Positions 18,000 through 26,060 of a DNA stretch of 64,000 nucleotides are shown here, piece by piece; position 1 is the stretch's first letter, and each line of letters starts with the position of its first letter. Source of the DNA: Palsa-513 sp050010595 (GTDB lineage Bacteria > Actinomycetota > Thermoleophilia > Solirubrobacterales > Solirubrobacteraceae); NCBI GenBank assembly GCA_050010595.1, contig JBEKKS010000004.1, forward strand, positions 1 through 64,000. The letters are read 5' to 3'. The notes under the pieces were generated by a model. The model did not search any database. It was not told where the DNA came from and saw only the letters and a program-made list of their open reading frames with translations. The position numbers and the translations under genes are program-made.

Positions 18000-18587
18000 C
18001 TACGGCTTGAGCGAGCCAAAGAACAACATGCGGAGGTCGTCTGGTTCTGCTGTCCCGCGGTCTAAGTCGGTTCGCGCCATCGCGGCAGCTTCGACGTACC
18101 GATTACGCCCCTCGGTCGTTCCGGTGTCAGCGATTTCTTGAAACCGTCGGAAGGCGGCGACGACGTCTGGTGAGGCATACAACGCCATTCGAGCCATAGC
18201 CGCTGCGTACCGAAGCCGACCCTCCTCGGCTTTTGGGTGGGGTGGCTCATCGCTGCGTGGCTCGTCAGGTGATCCCTTCGTGTAGTGCGCGACCACGGAT
18301 ATTGCGTCAACCGTCTCGTTGAGCGCGTCCACGAGCAAGCGGTCGGCTTGCGCTTGTTTCTCGTTCTGGCGGTTCAACCGTGCGCCTAGGGTCACTCCGC
18401 CGACACCCGCCGCGGCGCCGATGACCGCAACCACGACCGTCGCTGCGAGGTCGCTGACCATATGTCCGGCACGTTGCCACGGCGGCCAGACGTGATGGCC
18501 GTCTATGGCACGCCACACAGTCGCAAGGCTCGCTACGACCGCGACCGCGACCGCGCTAGCCCACAGTGGCGATAACGCGGCTGCCAT
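18000..18587 (-). CDS. two-helix membrane protein, third gene of the EVE cassette
   Basis: 195 residues. Two N-terminal helices ('LWASAVAVAVVASLATVW' and 'AATVVVAVIGAAAGVGGVTL') are followed by a cytoplasmic helical region with 'NRQNEKQAQADRLLVDALNE' and a mostly charged tail. It follows the nuclease-like gene by 24 bases. The architecture, membrane hairpin plus soluble coil, is like that of many effector or sensor proteins of defence systems, but no family is recognised. Confidence 0.6.
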   Translation of the reverse strand: MAAALSPLWASAVAVAVVASLATVWRAIDGHHVWPPWQRAGHMVSDLAATVVVAVIGAAAGVGGVTLGARLNRQNEKQAQADRLLVDALNETVDAISVVAHYTKGSPDEPRSDEPPHPKAEEGRLRYAAAMARMALYASPDVVAAFRRFQEIADTGTTEGRNRYVEAAAMARTDLDRGTAEPDDLRMLFFGSLKP

Positions 18588-18611
18588 GCCCGAGATTAGG
18601 CGTATTGGGTC

Positions 18612-19241
18612 TTATACGGGCGCGACAGTTCGCCGACGTAAGAGTTCGGCGACTTCGTCGGCGCTACCACTACCCGCCTGACTTAGCGCTTGGCCAAGCG
18701 TGTGGCCGGCGACCACGTCGTAGATCGAGAGTCGTGCCATCGCGACCGGCGTCTCGGCCATTGTCGCGCTGTCTTTGATTGCGTCGTATAGCGCACGTTG
18801 TTTCCACCGGGGGGCACCGGCACCGTCGAGCTTGCCGAGCGGGCCGCCAGTGAACATCCGCGCGCACGAGTCGTTTGTCCACCGCTTGCCCCATCGGCCA
18901 GCGGCCAGGCAGTCGGACTCATGCTTGTCGCAGTACCGCAGATAGTCCTCGCGCCACGGCAGCGCTTGGGCCCACGATGCCCGCAAAGTCATGGCTCTGT
19001 AGCGATTGAAGTGCAGTTCCTCATCTAGTTCCACAACGATGGGGCCTTCGAAGACAAGATCCCACGCGCCGGGACGTAGCGCGGGGCTAGCCTGGCAGCC
19101 CCCTAAGCAGCGGTAGAGCTCGAGCAGTTCATCGCCGAGCCTCTGGGGTGTCGGTCGAGCTGGTGTAACAGGCGTCGGGATGAGACCGCCGGCCGTCAAA
19201 AGGTCTGCAAGCAACTTGGCGCGAGCGCCCGTGCGCACCAC
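18612..19241 (-). CDS. predicted PD-(D/E)XK-like nuclease, second gene of the EVE cassette
   Basis: 209 residues. Asp61 in 'GAWDLVFEGP' is followed by 'IVVELDEELHFNRYR' (Glu71, Asp73, Glu74, His77). This D...E-x-D layout with a following His resembles the DUF559/Vsr-like endonuclease core, and proteins with 'VELDE LHFNRYR' recur in actinobacteria (compare DUF7255; from memory, not searched). Later segments 'YCDKHESDCLAAGRWGKRWT' and 'GAPRWKQRALYDAIKD' are typical of the same group. It lies 2 bases downstream of the EVE gene, so translation is coupled. Nuclease activity is inference. Confidence 0.6.
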   Translation of the reverse strand: MVRTGARAKLLADLLTAGGLIPTPVTPARPTPQRLGDELLELYRCLGGCQASPALRPGAWDLVFEGPIVVELDEELHFNRYRAMTLRASWAQALPWREDYLRYCDKHESDCLAAGRWGKRWTNDSCARMFTGGPLGKLDGAGAPRWKQRALYDAIKDSATMAETPVAMARLSIYDVVAGHTLGQALSQAGSGSADEVAELLRRRTVAPV

Positions 19242-19243
19242 GC

Positions 19244-19681
19244 TTAGGCGGCGACAGCTTCACCGGCGGCGCCAATGATTGCGTCGGCGATGCGCTCGTA
19301 CATCTCGCGGCTCATGCTCTTGTGCGGCTGGCGGAGCAAGCTCCGAGGATTCTCCCAACCGACGTCCTCTAGCGACGGCGCGCGACTGTCTGCCCGAATC
19401 GCCACCAGCAGCTTGTAGCGAAGTTTCCACGGCCAACGATTGGCCTCCGCCTCATCCTCGGGCGTGTTGCGCTCCGGCTCGGTCGAGACCACCTCGACGA
19501 CCGCAATGAAGCCTCGCCGCAACGTGCCGTGGATGACTGCGCGGTCTCCCGCCTTCACGCCAGTCGGTCGCTTGTTTGGCGGAAACCACATTTCCTCTGT
19601 GTGATGGCGCCAAGCGGCGAGCCAGTCCTCCGGCGGCGCATATTCGGCCGTGCCAATCGTAAATACCCAGTAGTTGCGCAT
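19244..19681 (-). CDS. EVE-domain (PUA-like) modified-base reader
   Basis: 145 residues forming one EVE/PUA-like domain: 'NYWVFTIGTAEY' at the N-terminus, 'VKAGDRAVIHGTLRRGFIAV', then 'VEVVSTEPERNTPEDE' and 'WKLRYKLLVAI', and the closing 'LEDVGWENPRSLLRQPHKSM'. EVE domains bind modified DNA bases and are often joined to restriction genes (McrB-like systems). Start ATG 19681 has GAGAGGAG upstream. First gene of the unit 19681-18000, adjacent to the right end of the element. Confidence 0.8.
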   Translation of the reverse strand: MRNYWVFTIGTAEYAPPEDWLAAWRHHTEEMWFPPNKRPTGVKAGDRAVIHGTLRRGFIAVVEVVSTEPERNTPEDEAEANRWPWKLRYKLLVAIRADSRAPSLEDVGWENPRSLLRQPHKSMSREMYERIADAIIGAAGEAVAA

Positions 19682-20037
19682 ACTGCTCCTCTCGTGTTCT
19701 GCTCGCGATCTAGGCTTAGTACAGTATCAGTCCAGCAAACAGAAGCGAGAAAGCCCAATAAAATCATGGGTTTCTCTGGATCAGTACTGCTTCAGTCCCC
19801 AACGTGGTGGTTCTCGCCGAACCGCTCCGCATGAAGCGTCCGAATGCTGCGCCACGCGCTGGCGTGTTTCAAACTTTGTCCCGTCAGCCCCGCTGGCGCG
19901 CCAATCGACGGTGCGCGTCGATGTGGCCCGTGGTGGGCGTGATCGCCGAGGTGTCTGTGCGCTAAATTAGCCGGGATGGTTTCCCGAGATCGTTAGGCCG
20001 GCCGCGACGGCACAGGCCGTTTCCACCCGCGCGCCCC
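19682..20037. other. non-coding right-end region of the element (attR candidate)
   Basis: No convincing gene in about 360 bases. 19710-19790 is visibly AT-richer. It holds an inverted repeat GAGAAAGCCCA (19747-19757) / TGGGTTTCTC (19767-19776, one bulge). Outside it, imperfect arms contain CAGTATCAGTCCAG and CTGGATCAGTACTG. An imperfect palindrome of about 70 bases fits a serine-recombinase attachment site or a promoter-proximal structure for the EVE operon. The chromosomal side (after about 19860) is GC-rich again. Confidence 0.4.
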
Positions 20038-20059
20038 AGCTGGCGGCGCGCCGCCAGCT
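20038..20059. promoter_or_regulatory. 22-bp perfect palindrome before the ABC exporter
   Basis: AGCTGGCGGCGCGCCGCCAGCT is its own reverse complement over all 22 bases. It ends 9 bases before the Shine-Dalgarno of the ABC ATPase gene. It may be an operator for a TetR/PadR-type dimer or a translation-blocking hairpin. Confidence 0.5.
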
Positions 20060-20078
20060 CTCGATCTTGGAGGTCCCG

Positions 20079-21017
20079 TTGCATGCATCACAAACACCGC
20101 TGTCCTGCGCCGCCCCTGGCCAGACGCCGGCGATAAGCCTCTCCGGAGTCGTCAAGCGCTTCGGCTCGCTGGTCGCCGTGGACGGGTTGGAACTCGACGT
20201 TCCGACCGGCACGTGCTTTGGCCTGCTCGGACCCAACGGCGCCGGGAAGTCCACAACGATGAGGCTGCTGACCGGCCAGGCGATCGCCGACGCCGGCGCG
20301 ATCAGGGTGCTCGGCTTCGAGCTGCCGCGCGAGTCGAAGCTCGCGCGGGCGCGGATGGGCGTCTGCCCGCAGGAGAGCAACCTCGACATAGATCTGAGCG
20401 TCCGCCAGGTGCTCGAGGTCTTCGCGCGGCTCTATCGCGTACCGACCGATCGGCGCGCGGCAGCCGTAGCCGCGGCACTCGACCTCGCCGGCCTGGGCGC
20501 GCGCGCAGCGGACCGCGCGGCGAAGCTGTCGGGTGGCATGCAGCGCCGGCTGTTGATCGCGCGCGCCCTGATTCATGACCCCGAGCTCGTGCTGCTCGAC
20601 GAGCCGACCGTCGGATTGGACCCGCAGGTGCGCCAGGAGTTGTGGTCACTGGTGCTCGCGTTACGCGAGCGCGGCGCGACCGTCCTGATGTCGACGCATT
20701 ACATCGAGGAGGCCGAGCGCCTCGCCGATCACGTCGCGATCATGTCCGCGGGGCGCGTCGTCGCACAAGGCGCACCGGCGCAGCTGATCCGCAAGCACGC
20801 CGGGCGCGAGGTGCTGGACGTCACCGGCTCACCAGCCGAGCTCGAGCTGCTGCGCGTGCAAGCGCTGGCAGCCGGGCTGCCGACGCGCGCCTCGGGCCCC
20901 GCGCTCACCTACCTGCACGCCGACGACGCCGACGGAGCGCTCCCGCTTGCCGGTCGCCGCCGCGCGGCAAATCTCGAGGACGTCTTCGTCGCGCTGACCG
21001 GGGAATACGTCGAGTGA
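20079..21017 (+). CDS. ABC-2 exporter ATPase (NodI/DrrA-like)
   Basis: 312 residues from TTG 20079, chosen because GGAGG lies 5 bases upstream; TTG 20067 is also in frame. Walker A GPNGAGKST, Q-loop 'VCPQESNLD', signature LSGGMQ, Walker B 'ELVLLDEPT' and the H-loop 'MSTHYIEEAERLADH' are all present. A C-terminal regulatory extension follows, as in drug and lipid exporters. It overlaps the permease start by GTGA, so both halves are made together. Substrate unknown. Confidence 0.92.
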   Translation: MHASQTPLSCAAPGQTPAISLSGVVKRFGSLVAVDGLELDVPTGTCFGLLGPNGAGKSTTMRLLTGQAIADAGAIRVLGFELPRESKLARARMGVCPQESNLDIDLSVRQVLEVFARLYRVPTDRRAAAVAAALDLAGLGARAADRAAKLSGGMQRRLLIARALIHDPELVLLDEPTVGLDPQVRQELWSLVLALRERGATVLMSTHYIEEAERLADHVAIMSAGRVVAQGAPAQLIRKHAGREVLDVTGSPAELELLRVQALAAGLPTRASGPALTYLHADDADGALPLAGRRRAANLEDVFVALTGEYVE

Positions 21018-21805
21018 TCGCGCGCGGCACCACAGCACCAAGAAGGATCGAGCCGCACGCGATCGCAGCCGTATGGCTGCGGGAGTGGACCGTGTTCAAG
21101 TACTTCTGGCAGACGCGGACGTTTGCCAGCGTCGTCGAGCCGCTGATCATGCTGCTCGCGTTCGGGTTTGGCTTCGGCAAGCTCGTCTCCGAAGTCGCCG
21201 GCATTCCCTACCTGCAGTTCGTCGGCACGGGGATCGTCGCGACGAGCGTGCTCTTCAGCGCGGTGTTCTCGGGCATGTTCGATGCGCTCTACAAGCGTCG
21301 CTACCAACGCGTCTATGACGCGATGCTCGCGGCACCGGTCGACGTCGACGAGATCGTGACCGGCGAGGTTCTGTTCCTCGGCGTGCGCGCCGGGCTCTAC
21401 GGGGTCGTGCCGCTCGCGGTCGCCTGCTGCTTCGGACTGGGGCCCGAGCCGGCGATGGCGCTGGTCCCCGCGATCGGGATCCTCACGGGAATCGGCTTCG
21501 CCGCACTGGGGATGCTGTTCGCCGCGCTCGTCACGACGTTCGACGGGCTCAGCTACGTGATCAGCGCGGTGATCACGCCGCTCTATCTCGTCGCCGGCAC
21601 GTTCTTCCCGTTGACGCGACTGCCGCAGTGGCTGCGCGTCGCCGCGCAGTTCAACCCGCTCTATCACTGCGTCGAGCTCGTCCGCCACTGTGCGTTCGGC
21701 CTGCAGCCGGGTGTCGACGCTCTACACATCGGCGCGCTCGCCCTATTCGCCCTGATCGCCTGGCGGCTCGCGATCTGGCGCACCAGCAAGCGGCTGATCG
21801 ACTAG
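21014..21805 (+). CDS. ABC-2 exporter permease (NodJ-like)
   Basis: 263 residues from GTG 21014 (4-base overlap with the ATPase). Six membrane helices with the ABC-2 hallmarks 'WREWTVFKYF' type N-terminus, 'YLQFVGTGIVATSVLFSAVF', and 'PLYLVAGTFFPLTRLPQWL', and the end 'FNPLYHCVELVRHCAFG'. This is the NodJ/DrrB layout: a half-transporter permease partnered by the preceding ATPase. Exports an unidentified lipid, polysaccharide or drug. Confidence 0.9.
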   Translation: MIARGTTAPRRIEPHAIAAVWLREWTVFKYFWQTRTFASVVEPLIMLLAFGFGFGKLVSEVAGIPYLQFVGTGIVATSVLFSAVFSGMFDALYKRRYQRVYDAMLAAPVDVDEIVTGEVLFLGVRAGLYGVVPLAVACCFGLGPEPAMALVPAIGILTGIGFAALGMLFAALVTTFDGLSYVISAVITPLYLVAGTFFPLTRLPQWLRVAAQFNPLYHCVELVRHCAFGLQPGVDALHIGALALFALIAWRLAIWRTSKRLID

Positions 21806-21817
21806 CCTGCCGGCGCC

Positions 21818-23293
21818 CTACGCGGCCACCGCCGGCTCAGCTGTCGTGCGCTCCACCTGGCCCGTGCCGTGGGTCACGAAGTCGCGCTGGCGGATCAGGA
21901 CGAGCGCGAAGAACGCGCCGGCGAAGGCGACGACGGCAGCGATGAGCAGGATCTCGTTGAGGCCGCTGACGTAGCCGGTTGCCTGGATCGCGTGTGCACT
22001 CAGCGGATGCCCGGGGCGCGGATGCGCGAGCGCCGCAGCGATCGCCGAGCGCGACTGGGTCGCGAGCAGCGAGCCAAGCGCCGCGACACCGGTCGCGGTG
22101 CCGACCTGACGGAACGTCGAGTTGATGCCGGAGGCCATCCCGGCGCGCGCCGGCTCAACGACACCGACAGCTGTCGAAGCGAGCGGCGTGTTGACGAGAC
22201 CGGCGCCGAAGCCGGTCAGGATGAAGCCTGGAATCAGATGCGTCCAACCGGTACCGATGTTGATCCCGCGCATCGCCAGCAGGCCGGCGCCGATCAGGAT
22301 GAAGCCGGGACCGATAAGTGCCCGCACCTGGATGTGGCTCGCCATGCGGCCCGCGACTCCCGAGACCAGGAACAGCGCGCCGGTCAGCGCGAGGAAGTGA
22401 AGGCCTGTGGAGAGGGCGGAGAAGCCGAGGATGTTCTGCTGGTAGAGCGTGAGGTAGGTGAGCAGCGAGAAGATCGACCCGTTGACGGCGAAGGCGGCGA
22501 TCAAGCCGCCGGTGAACGCGGGCTTGCGCAGCAGCCTGAGGTCGAGCATCGGGTAGGGGATGCGCAGCTCGAGCACGAGGACCGCTGCGAGCAGCACTGC
22601 GAAGGCGGCGAAGCAGCCGACCACGATACCCGCGCCCCAGCCGGCCGAGCTCGCGCGGATCAGCCCGTAGACGAGCGAGGCGAGGGCGCTCGAGAAGAGG
22701 ACGAAGCCAAGCCAGTCGGCGCGGCGCGCGTTCGGGTTGCGCGACTCCTTGACGCGCAGCAACGTGATCGCCAGAGCGACCGCCGCGAGTGGAACGTTGA
22801 CGAAGAAGATCCAGCGCCAGGAGAGGTCCGTCACGATGAGGCCGCCGAGCACCGGGCCGACGGCGACGGACACGCCCGTCGTCATGCCGAATACGCCGAA
22901 CGCGATGCCGCGGTCGGCGCCACGGAAGGCGTCGGAGATCAGCGCCAGCGCGACCGAGAACATCGTGGCGCCGCCGACGCCCTGGAGACCGCGGGCAATG
23001 CAGAGGAAGGTCGCGCTACCGGCGATCCCGCAAAGCAGGGAGCCGATCGTGAAGATCGCGATGCCGATCGCGAAGAGGATCCGCCGCCCGAAGCGGTCGG
23101 CGAGCGAGCCGGTGGTCAGCAGCAGGGCGGCGAGCGTCAGCGCGTAGGCGTCGATCACCCACTGGAGATCCGACAGCGGAGCGTGGAAATCGCGCTCGAT
23201 CGTCGGCAGGGCGACGTTGACGATCGTCAAGTCGAGCAAGAGCATGAAGACGCCGATCGAGACTGCGATCAGGGTCCACCATTTCCGGTCCAT
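21818..23293 (-). CDS. MFS drug-efflux transporter, DHA2 (EmrB/QacA) type
   Basis: 491 residues from ATG 23293, with GGAGG a few bases upstream. About 14 helices. DHA2 signatures: motif A 'GSLADRFGRR', motif C-like 'GPVLGGLIVTDLSWRWIFFV', and 'DLTIVNVALPTIERDF' in helix 1. Such pumps export drugs or lipophilic cations using the proton gradient. Divergent from a tandem-MarR regulator, with an inverted repeat between them. Confidence 0.92.
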   Translation of the reverse strand: MDRKWWTLIAVSIGVFMLLLDLTIVNVALPTIERDFHAPLSDLQWVIDAYALTLAALLLTTGSLADRFGRRILFAIGIAIFTIGSLLCGIAGSATFLCIARGLQGVGGATMFSVALALISDAFRGADRGIAFGVFGMTTGVSVAVGPVLGGLIVTDLSWRWIFFVNVPLAAVALAITLLRVKESRNPNARRADWLGFVLFSSALASLVYGLIRASSAGWGAGIVVGCFAAFAVLLAAVLVLELRIPYPMLDLRLLRKPAFTGGLIAAFAVNGSIFSLLTYLTLYQQNILGFSALSTGLHFLALTGALFLVSGVAGRMASHIQVRALIGPGFILIGAGLLAMRGINIGTGWTHLIPGFILTGFGAGLVNTPLASTAVGVVEPARAGMASGINSTFRQVGTATGVAALGSLLATQSRSAIAAALAHPRPGHPLSAHAIQATGYVSGLNEILLIAAVVAFAGAFFALVLIRQRDFVTHGTGQVERTTAEPAVAA

Positions 23294-23345
23294 CTGCGCC
23301 TCCCGTCTCGCGGTGCAAGGATTTCGCCGCATACCTTATCATCAT

Positions 23346-23365
23346 CTTGACTAACGATTGTTAAG
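23346..23365. promoter_or_regulatory. imperfect inverted repeat in the MFS/MarR divergent promoter
   Basis: CTTGACTAACGATTGTTAAG is a 20-base imperfect palindrome (outer CTT/AAG arms, inner AAC..GTT). It lies between the two divergent genes in an AT-richer patch that should hold both promoters. Likely operator of the neighbouring MarR protein. Confidence 0.5.
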
Positions 23366-23397
23366 GCTATCGGCTTGCCGGTATCGTTCCAACGACG

Positions 23398-24297
23398 ATG
23401 ACAGACCCGGCAAGCCCCGCCAGGACCGCAGACGAGCCGGTCGCGCTCGCGCCCACACTCAGCACCACGCTCGGCTACCTGCTGCACCGCTCCTTCCAGC
23501 TCGTGGAGCGCGTCTTCGTCGAGGAACTGCGCGACATCGCCCACCCCAAGGACCTCACGCTCGTCTCGCGTCTGCTTGCCGCCGGGCCCCAAGCCCAGCA
23601 CGACCTCGCCCTGACGCTCGGCGTCAACCGCAGCGTCATGGTCCACCGGCTCGACGCGCTGGAGCAGGCCGGCCTCGCTACGCGGACGCGAAACCCCGCC
23701 GACCGCCGCTCGCAGGTGATCGCCGCGACGCCGCATGGCGCAGTGACGCTTGAAGCCGCGGGGCCCCGCTACCGCGCGGCCGACGCGAAACTCACGAGCC
23801 GTCTCGACGCAACGCAGCGGCAGCGGCTTTACGCGCTGCTCGGCGACCTGCTCGGACCCTCCTTGCCGGAGGTGCTCGCGCCGGTCTCCGAATCGGTCGG
23901 CTTTCGCATCACGCGCGCGCACTTTGCGCTGCACGCGCGCGCAGACGCGAAGCTCGAGCCGCTGGGGCTGGAGGTTCGAGAGTACGGCCTGCTTGCGACA
24001 GCGCGCGACATCGGACCCTGCTCACAGCAGCAGATAGCTCACCTCCACGACGTGAGCGGACCCGTGATCGTCGAGCTCGTCGACACGCTCGAGGGCAAAG
24101 GGCTCATCCTGCGCGAGCGCAATCCGAGCGACCGCCGCTCGTACGCACTGCGGCTCACGCCGGCCGGAGAGACGACGCTCGCTCGAGCCATGGCCGGGAT
24201 GGCCGACCTCGATAAGGACGTCGCAGCACAGGTCGGCATAGAGAACCGCGATGAGCTCTACGGCCTGCTGCGAGCACTGCTCGGCGCGCCCATCTGA
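23398..24297 (+). CDS. tandem MarR regulator (two winged-helix domains in one chain)
   Basis: 299 residues, about twice a normal MarR. Domain 1 (about 24-145) has 'DLALTLGVNRSVMVHRLDAL' and 'RTRNPADRRSQVIAATPHG'. Domain 2 (about 165-295) has 'QIAHLHDVSGPVIVELVDTL' and 'RERNPSDRRSYALRLTPAG'. Both keep the wing motif 'NPxDRRS'. MarR proteins bind DNA as dimers; this looks like a covalent dimer. Divergent from the MFS efflux gene, which it probably represses until a substrate drug binds. Confidence 0.88.
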   Translation: MTDPASPARTADEPVALAPTLSTTLGYLLHRSFQLVERVFVEELRDIAHPKDLTLVSRLLAAGPQAQHDLALTLGVNRSVMVHRLDALEQAGLATRTRNPADRRSQVIAATPHGAVTLEAAGPRYRAADAKLTSRLDATQRQRLYALLGDLLGPSLPEVLAPVSESVGFRITRAHFALHARADAKLEPLGLEVREYGLLATARDIGPCSQQQIAHLHDVSGPVIVELVDTLEGKGLILRERNPSDRRSYALRLTPAGETTLARAMAGMADLDKDVAAQVGIENRDELYGLLRALLGAPI

Positions 24298-24353
24298 CAG
24301 CTCGGGCTGGGCGAGCGGTATCGACACGGCGTCTTCGGGCATCCTTAGCGTCG

Positions 24354-24959
24354 ATGTGGGACGCCGACCAACTCCAACCGACGCTACGCGGCGAGCTGGT
24401 GGCGCTGGAGCCGCTGCACGAGAGACATCGCGAGCAGCTCTGGGAGGCGGCCGCGGACTCCGAGATCTGGCGCTGGATGCCGTTCAACGCCAGCGCCTCG
24501 CGCGAGAACTACGACCGCTGGTTCGAGGGGATGCTCGAGGAGAGCGCCGCCGGACGCCAGGCCAGCTTTGCGACGATCGAGAATGGCGTGGCGATCGGGC
24601 ACACGAGCTATCTTGCGCTGCGGCCCGAGCATCGCGGCGTCGAGATCGGCTGGACCTGGCTGCGCCGCCAGTCCTGGCGCAGCGGAGCGAACGCCGGGTG
24701 CAAGCTGCTGTTGCTCGAGCACGCCTTCGGCACGCTTGACTGCATCCGCGTCGAGTTCAAGACGGATGCGCTGAACGAGCGCTCGCGCAAGGCGCTTGCA
24801 GGCATCGGCGCCACCTACGAAGGGATCTTCCGCAGCCACATGATCGTCCGCGGCGACGTCATCCGCGACAGCGCCTACTACAGCGTGATCGCGAGCGAGT
24901 GGCCCACGGTACGGGAAGCGCTTTCGCGGCGGCTGGCGCGGCACTCATCCGCATCGTGA
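24354..24959 (+). CDS. GNAT acetyltransferase (RimJ/RimL type)
   Basis: 201 residues with the GNAT_3 layout: 'LRGELVALEPLHERHREQLW' at the start, 'IGHTSYLALRPEHRGVEIGW' then 'TWLRRQSWRSGANAGCKLLL' (acetyl-CoA loop region), and 'VEFKTDALNERSRKALAGIG' as in RimJ/RimL-family enzymes acting on protein N-termini or small amines. Soluble. It stands alone between the MarR gene and a membrane-anchored deacetylase-like gene. Confidence 0.88.
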   Translation: MWDADQLQPTLRGELVALEPLHERHREQLWEAAADSEIWRWMPFNASASRENYDRWFEGMLEESAAGRQASFATIENGVAIGHTSYLALRPEHRGVEIGWTWLRRQSWRSGANAGCKLLLLEHAFGTLDCIRVEFKTDALNERSRKALAGIGATYEGIFRSHMIVRGDVIRDSAYYSVIASEWPTVREALSRRLARHSSAS

Positions 24960-24971
24960 GAGATTGAGTGG

Positions 24972-25931
24972 ATGGAGGGTCGCGAGAGCTACGAGCGCTC
25001 GCACGCTCGGCGCGAGCAGCGCCGGCGGACGGTCAGGCGGCGCCGGCGCATCGCCGGTGCAGTGGCCGCCTGTGCAGTTGCGGGAATCGTGGTGGCGCTC
25101 GCGGGACCCGGCGGCGGCTCGAAGACCCCGTTGCCCGCACGGTCGGCGAAGTCAAAGACCATCGCCGTCGCCCGCACGGGCGCACCGGTCGATCGATGTC
25201 TCGCGCCCTATCGCCTCGAGCGAGCGCCGATCCTCGAGTACCACGTGATCGCGCAGGCGCCAGCCGGAGCCCCCTTCCCGCTGCTCTATGTCTCGCCGGC
25301 GCTCTTCGCGGAGCAGATGCAGGCGCTGGCCAGGGACGGGTATCACGCAGTCACGCTCGACCAGCTGTGGGCTAACTGGCACGAGCACCGCCGCCTGCCG
25401 TGCGGTAAGCCGATCGTGATCAGCTTCGACAACGGCTACGAGACACAGTTCCAGTACGCAGCGCCAGTGCTCAAGAAGCTCGGCTGGGTCGGCGTCGAGA
25501 ACCTCCAGCTGACCGGCCTGTCCTGGGCCAACGGCGGGATCTCACACCATGAGATCCGCGAGCTGATTCACCGCGACGGGTGGGAGCTCGACACACAGGG
25601 CTACGACCACTCGGCGATGGTGGGCCTCACGGCGAGCGAGCTGCGCTTCCAGACCGCCACCACGCGGCGCAAGATCCAGCGGCTCTTCGATGTCCCGGTC
25701 AACTGGTTCTGCTACCCGTCGGGCGAGTACGACCCGACCGTGATCGCCGCACTCCAGGCGGCAGGATTCCGCGGGTCAACGACCGAGCACTACGGCTGGG
25801 CGGGCGCCAACGACGATCCCTATGCACTGCCGCGGATGGAGGTCCATCCGACGCAGGACCCGGCCGTGCTCGTGTCGGACGTCGCAGCGATGCGCTCCGA
25901 TCCGCCGCCGCCCGACAGCGGATCGCATTAG
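24972..25931 (+). CDS. polysaccharide-deacetylase-like protein with altered metal site
   Basis: 319 residues: a basic N-terminus, one membrane anchor (about 27-45) and an outside NodB-homology domain (about 80-300). Motif 1 is SFDNG (151-155) where TFDDG is normal, so the metal-binding second Asp is Asn154. Motif 2 reads TQGYDH (208-213), so the first metal His is Gln209 while His213 remains. Motif 3 'FCYPSGEYDP' is intact. Family members deacetylate peptidoglycan or chitin-like glycans; with two of three metal ligands changed this one may be a binding protein. Confidence 0.8.
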   Translation: MEGRESYERSHARREQRRRTVRRRRRIAGAVAACAVAGIVVALAGPGGGSKTPLPARSAKSKTIAVARTGAPVDRCLAPYRLERAPILEYHVIAQAPAGAPFPLLYVSPALFAEQMQALARDGYHAVTLDQLWANWHEHRRLPCGKPIVISFDNGYETQFQYAAPVLKKLGWVGVENLQLTGLSWANGGISHHEIRELIHRDGWELDTQGYDHSAMVGLTASELRFQTATTRRKIQRLFDVPVNWFCYPSGEYDPTVIAALQAAGFRGSTTEHYGWAGANDDPYALPRMEVHPTQDPAVLVSDVAAMRSDPPPPDSGSH

Positions 25932-26060
25932 CGCTGCGGTGGCCGGCCGCGGTGGCGAGCGCTTCGGCCGAGGTCTTGGGGCCGGCATCCTCGCGGCTGC
26001 TGACGCGGGGTTTGGGTGGGGCGCCGGCGGGCGGCTTTCGTGGCCTGCGATCATCCGGGT

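Noticed and set aside
19690..19710. Fourth copy of the XRE operator in front of the EVE gene (GTTCTG-CTCG)
   Set aside because: Only the left half matches; the right arm CGATCTA is too different from CAGAACG to claim.
19680..20066. Direct repeat of the tRNA-Ser 3' end as attR
   Set aside because: I found no stretch resembling the T-arm and acceptor end here; not expected for a serine recombinase anyway.
21869..23350. 493-codon open frame antisense to the MFS gene
   Set aside because: Its content of Arg, Asp, Glu and Gly without hydrophobic core is typical of a frame opposite a high-GC membrane protein gene; the MFS frame is clearly real.
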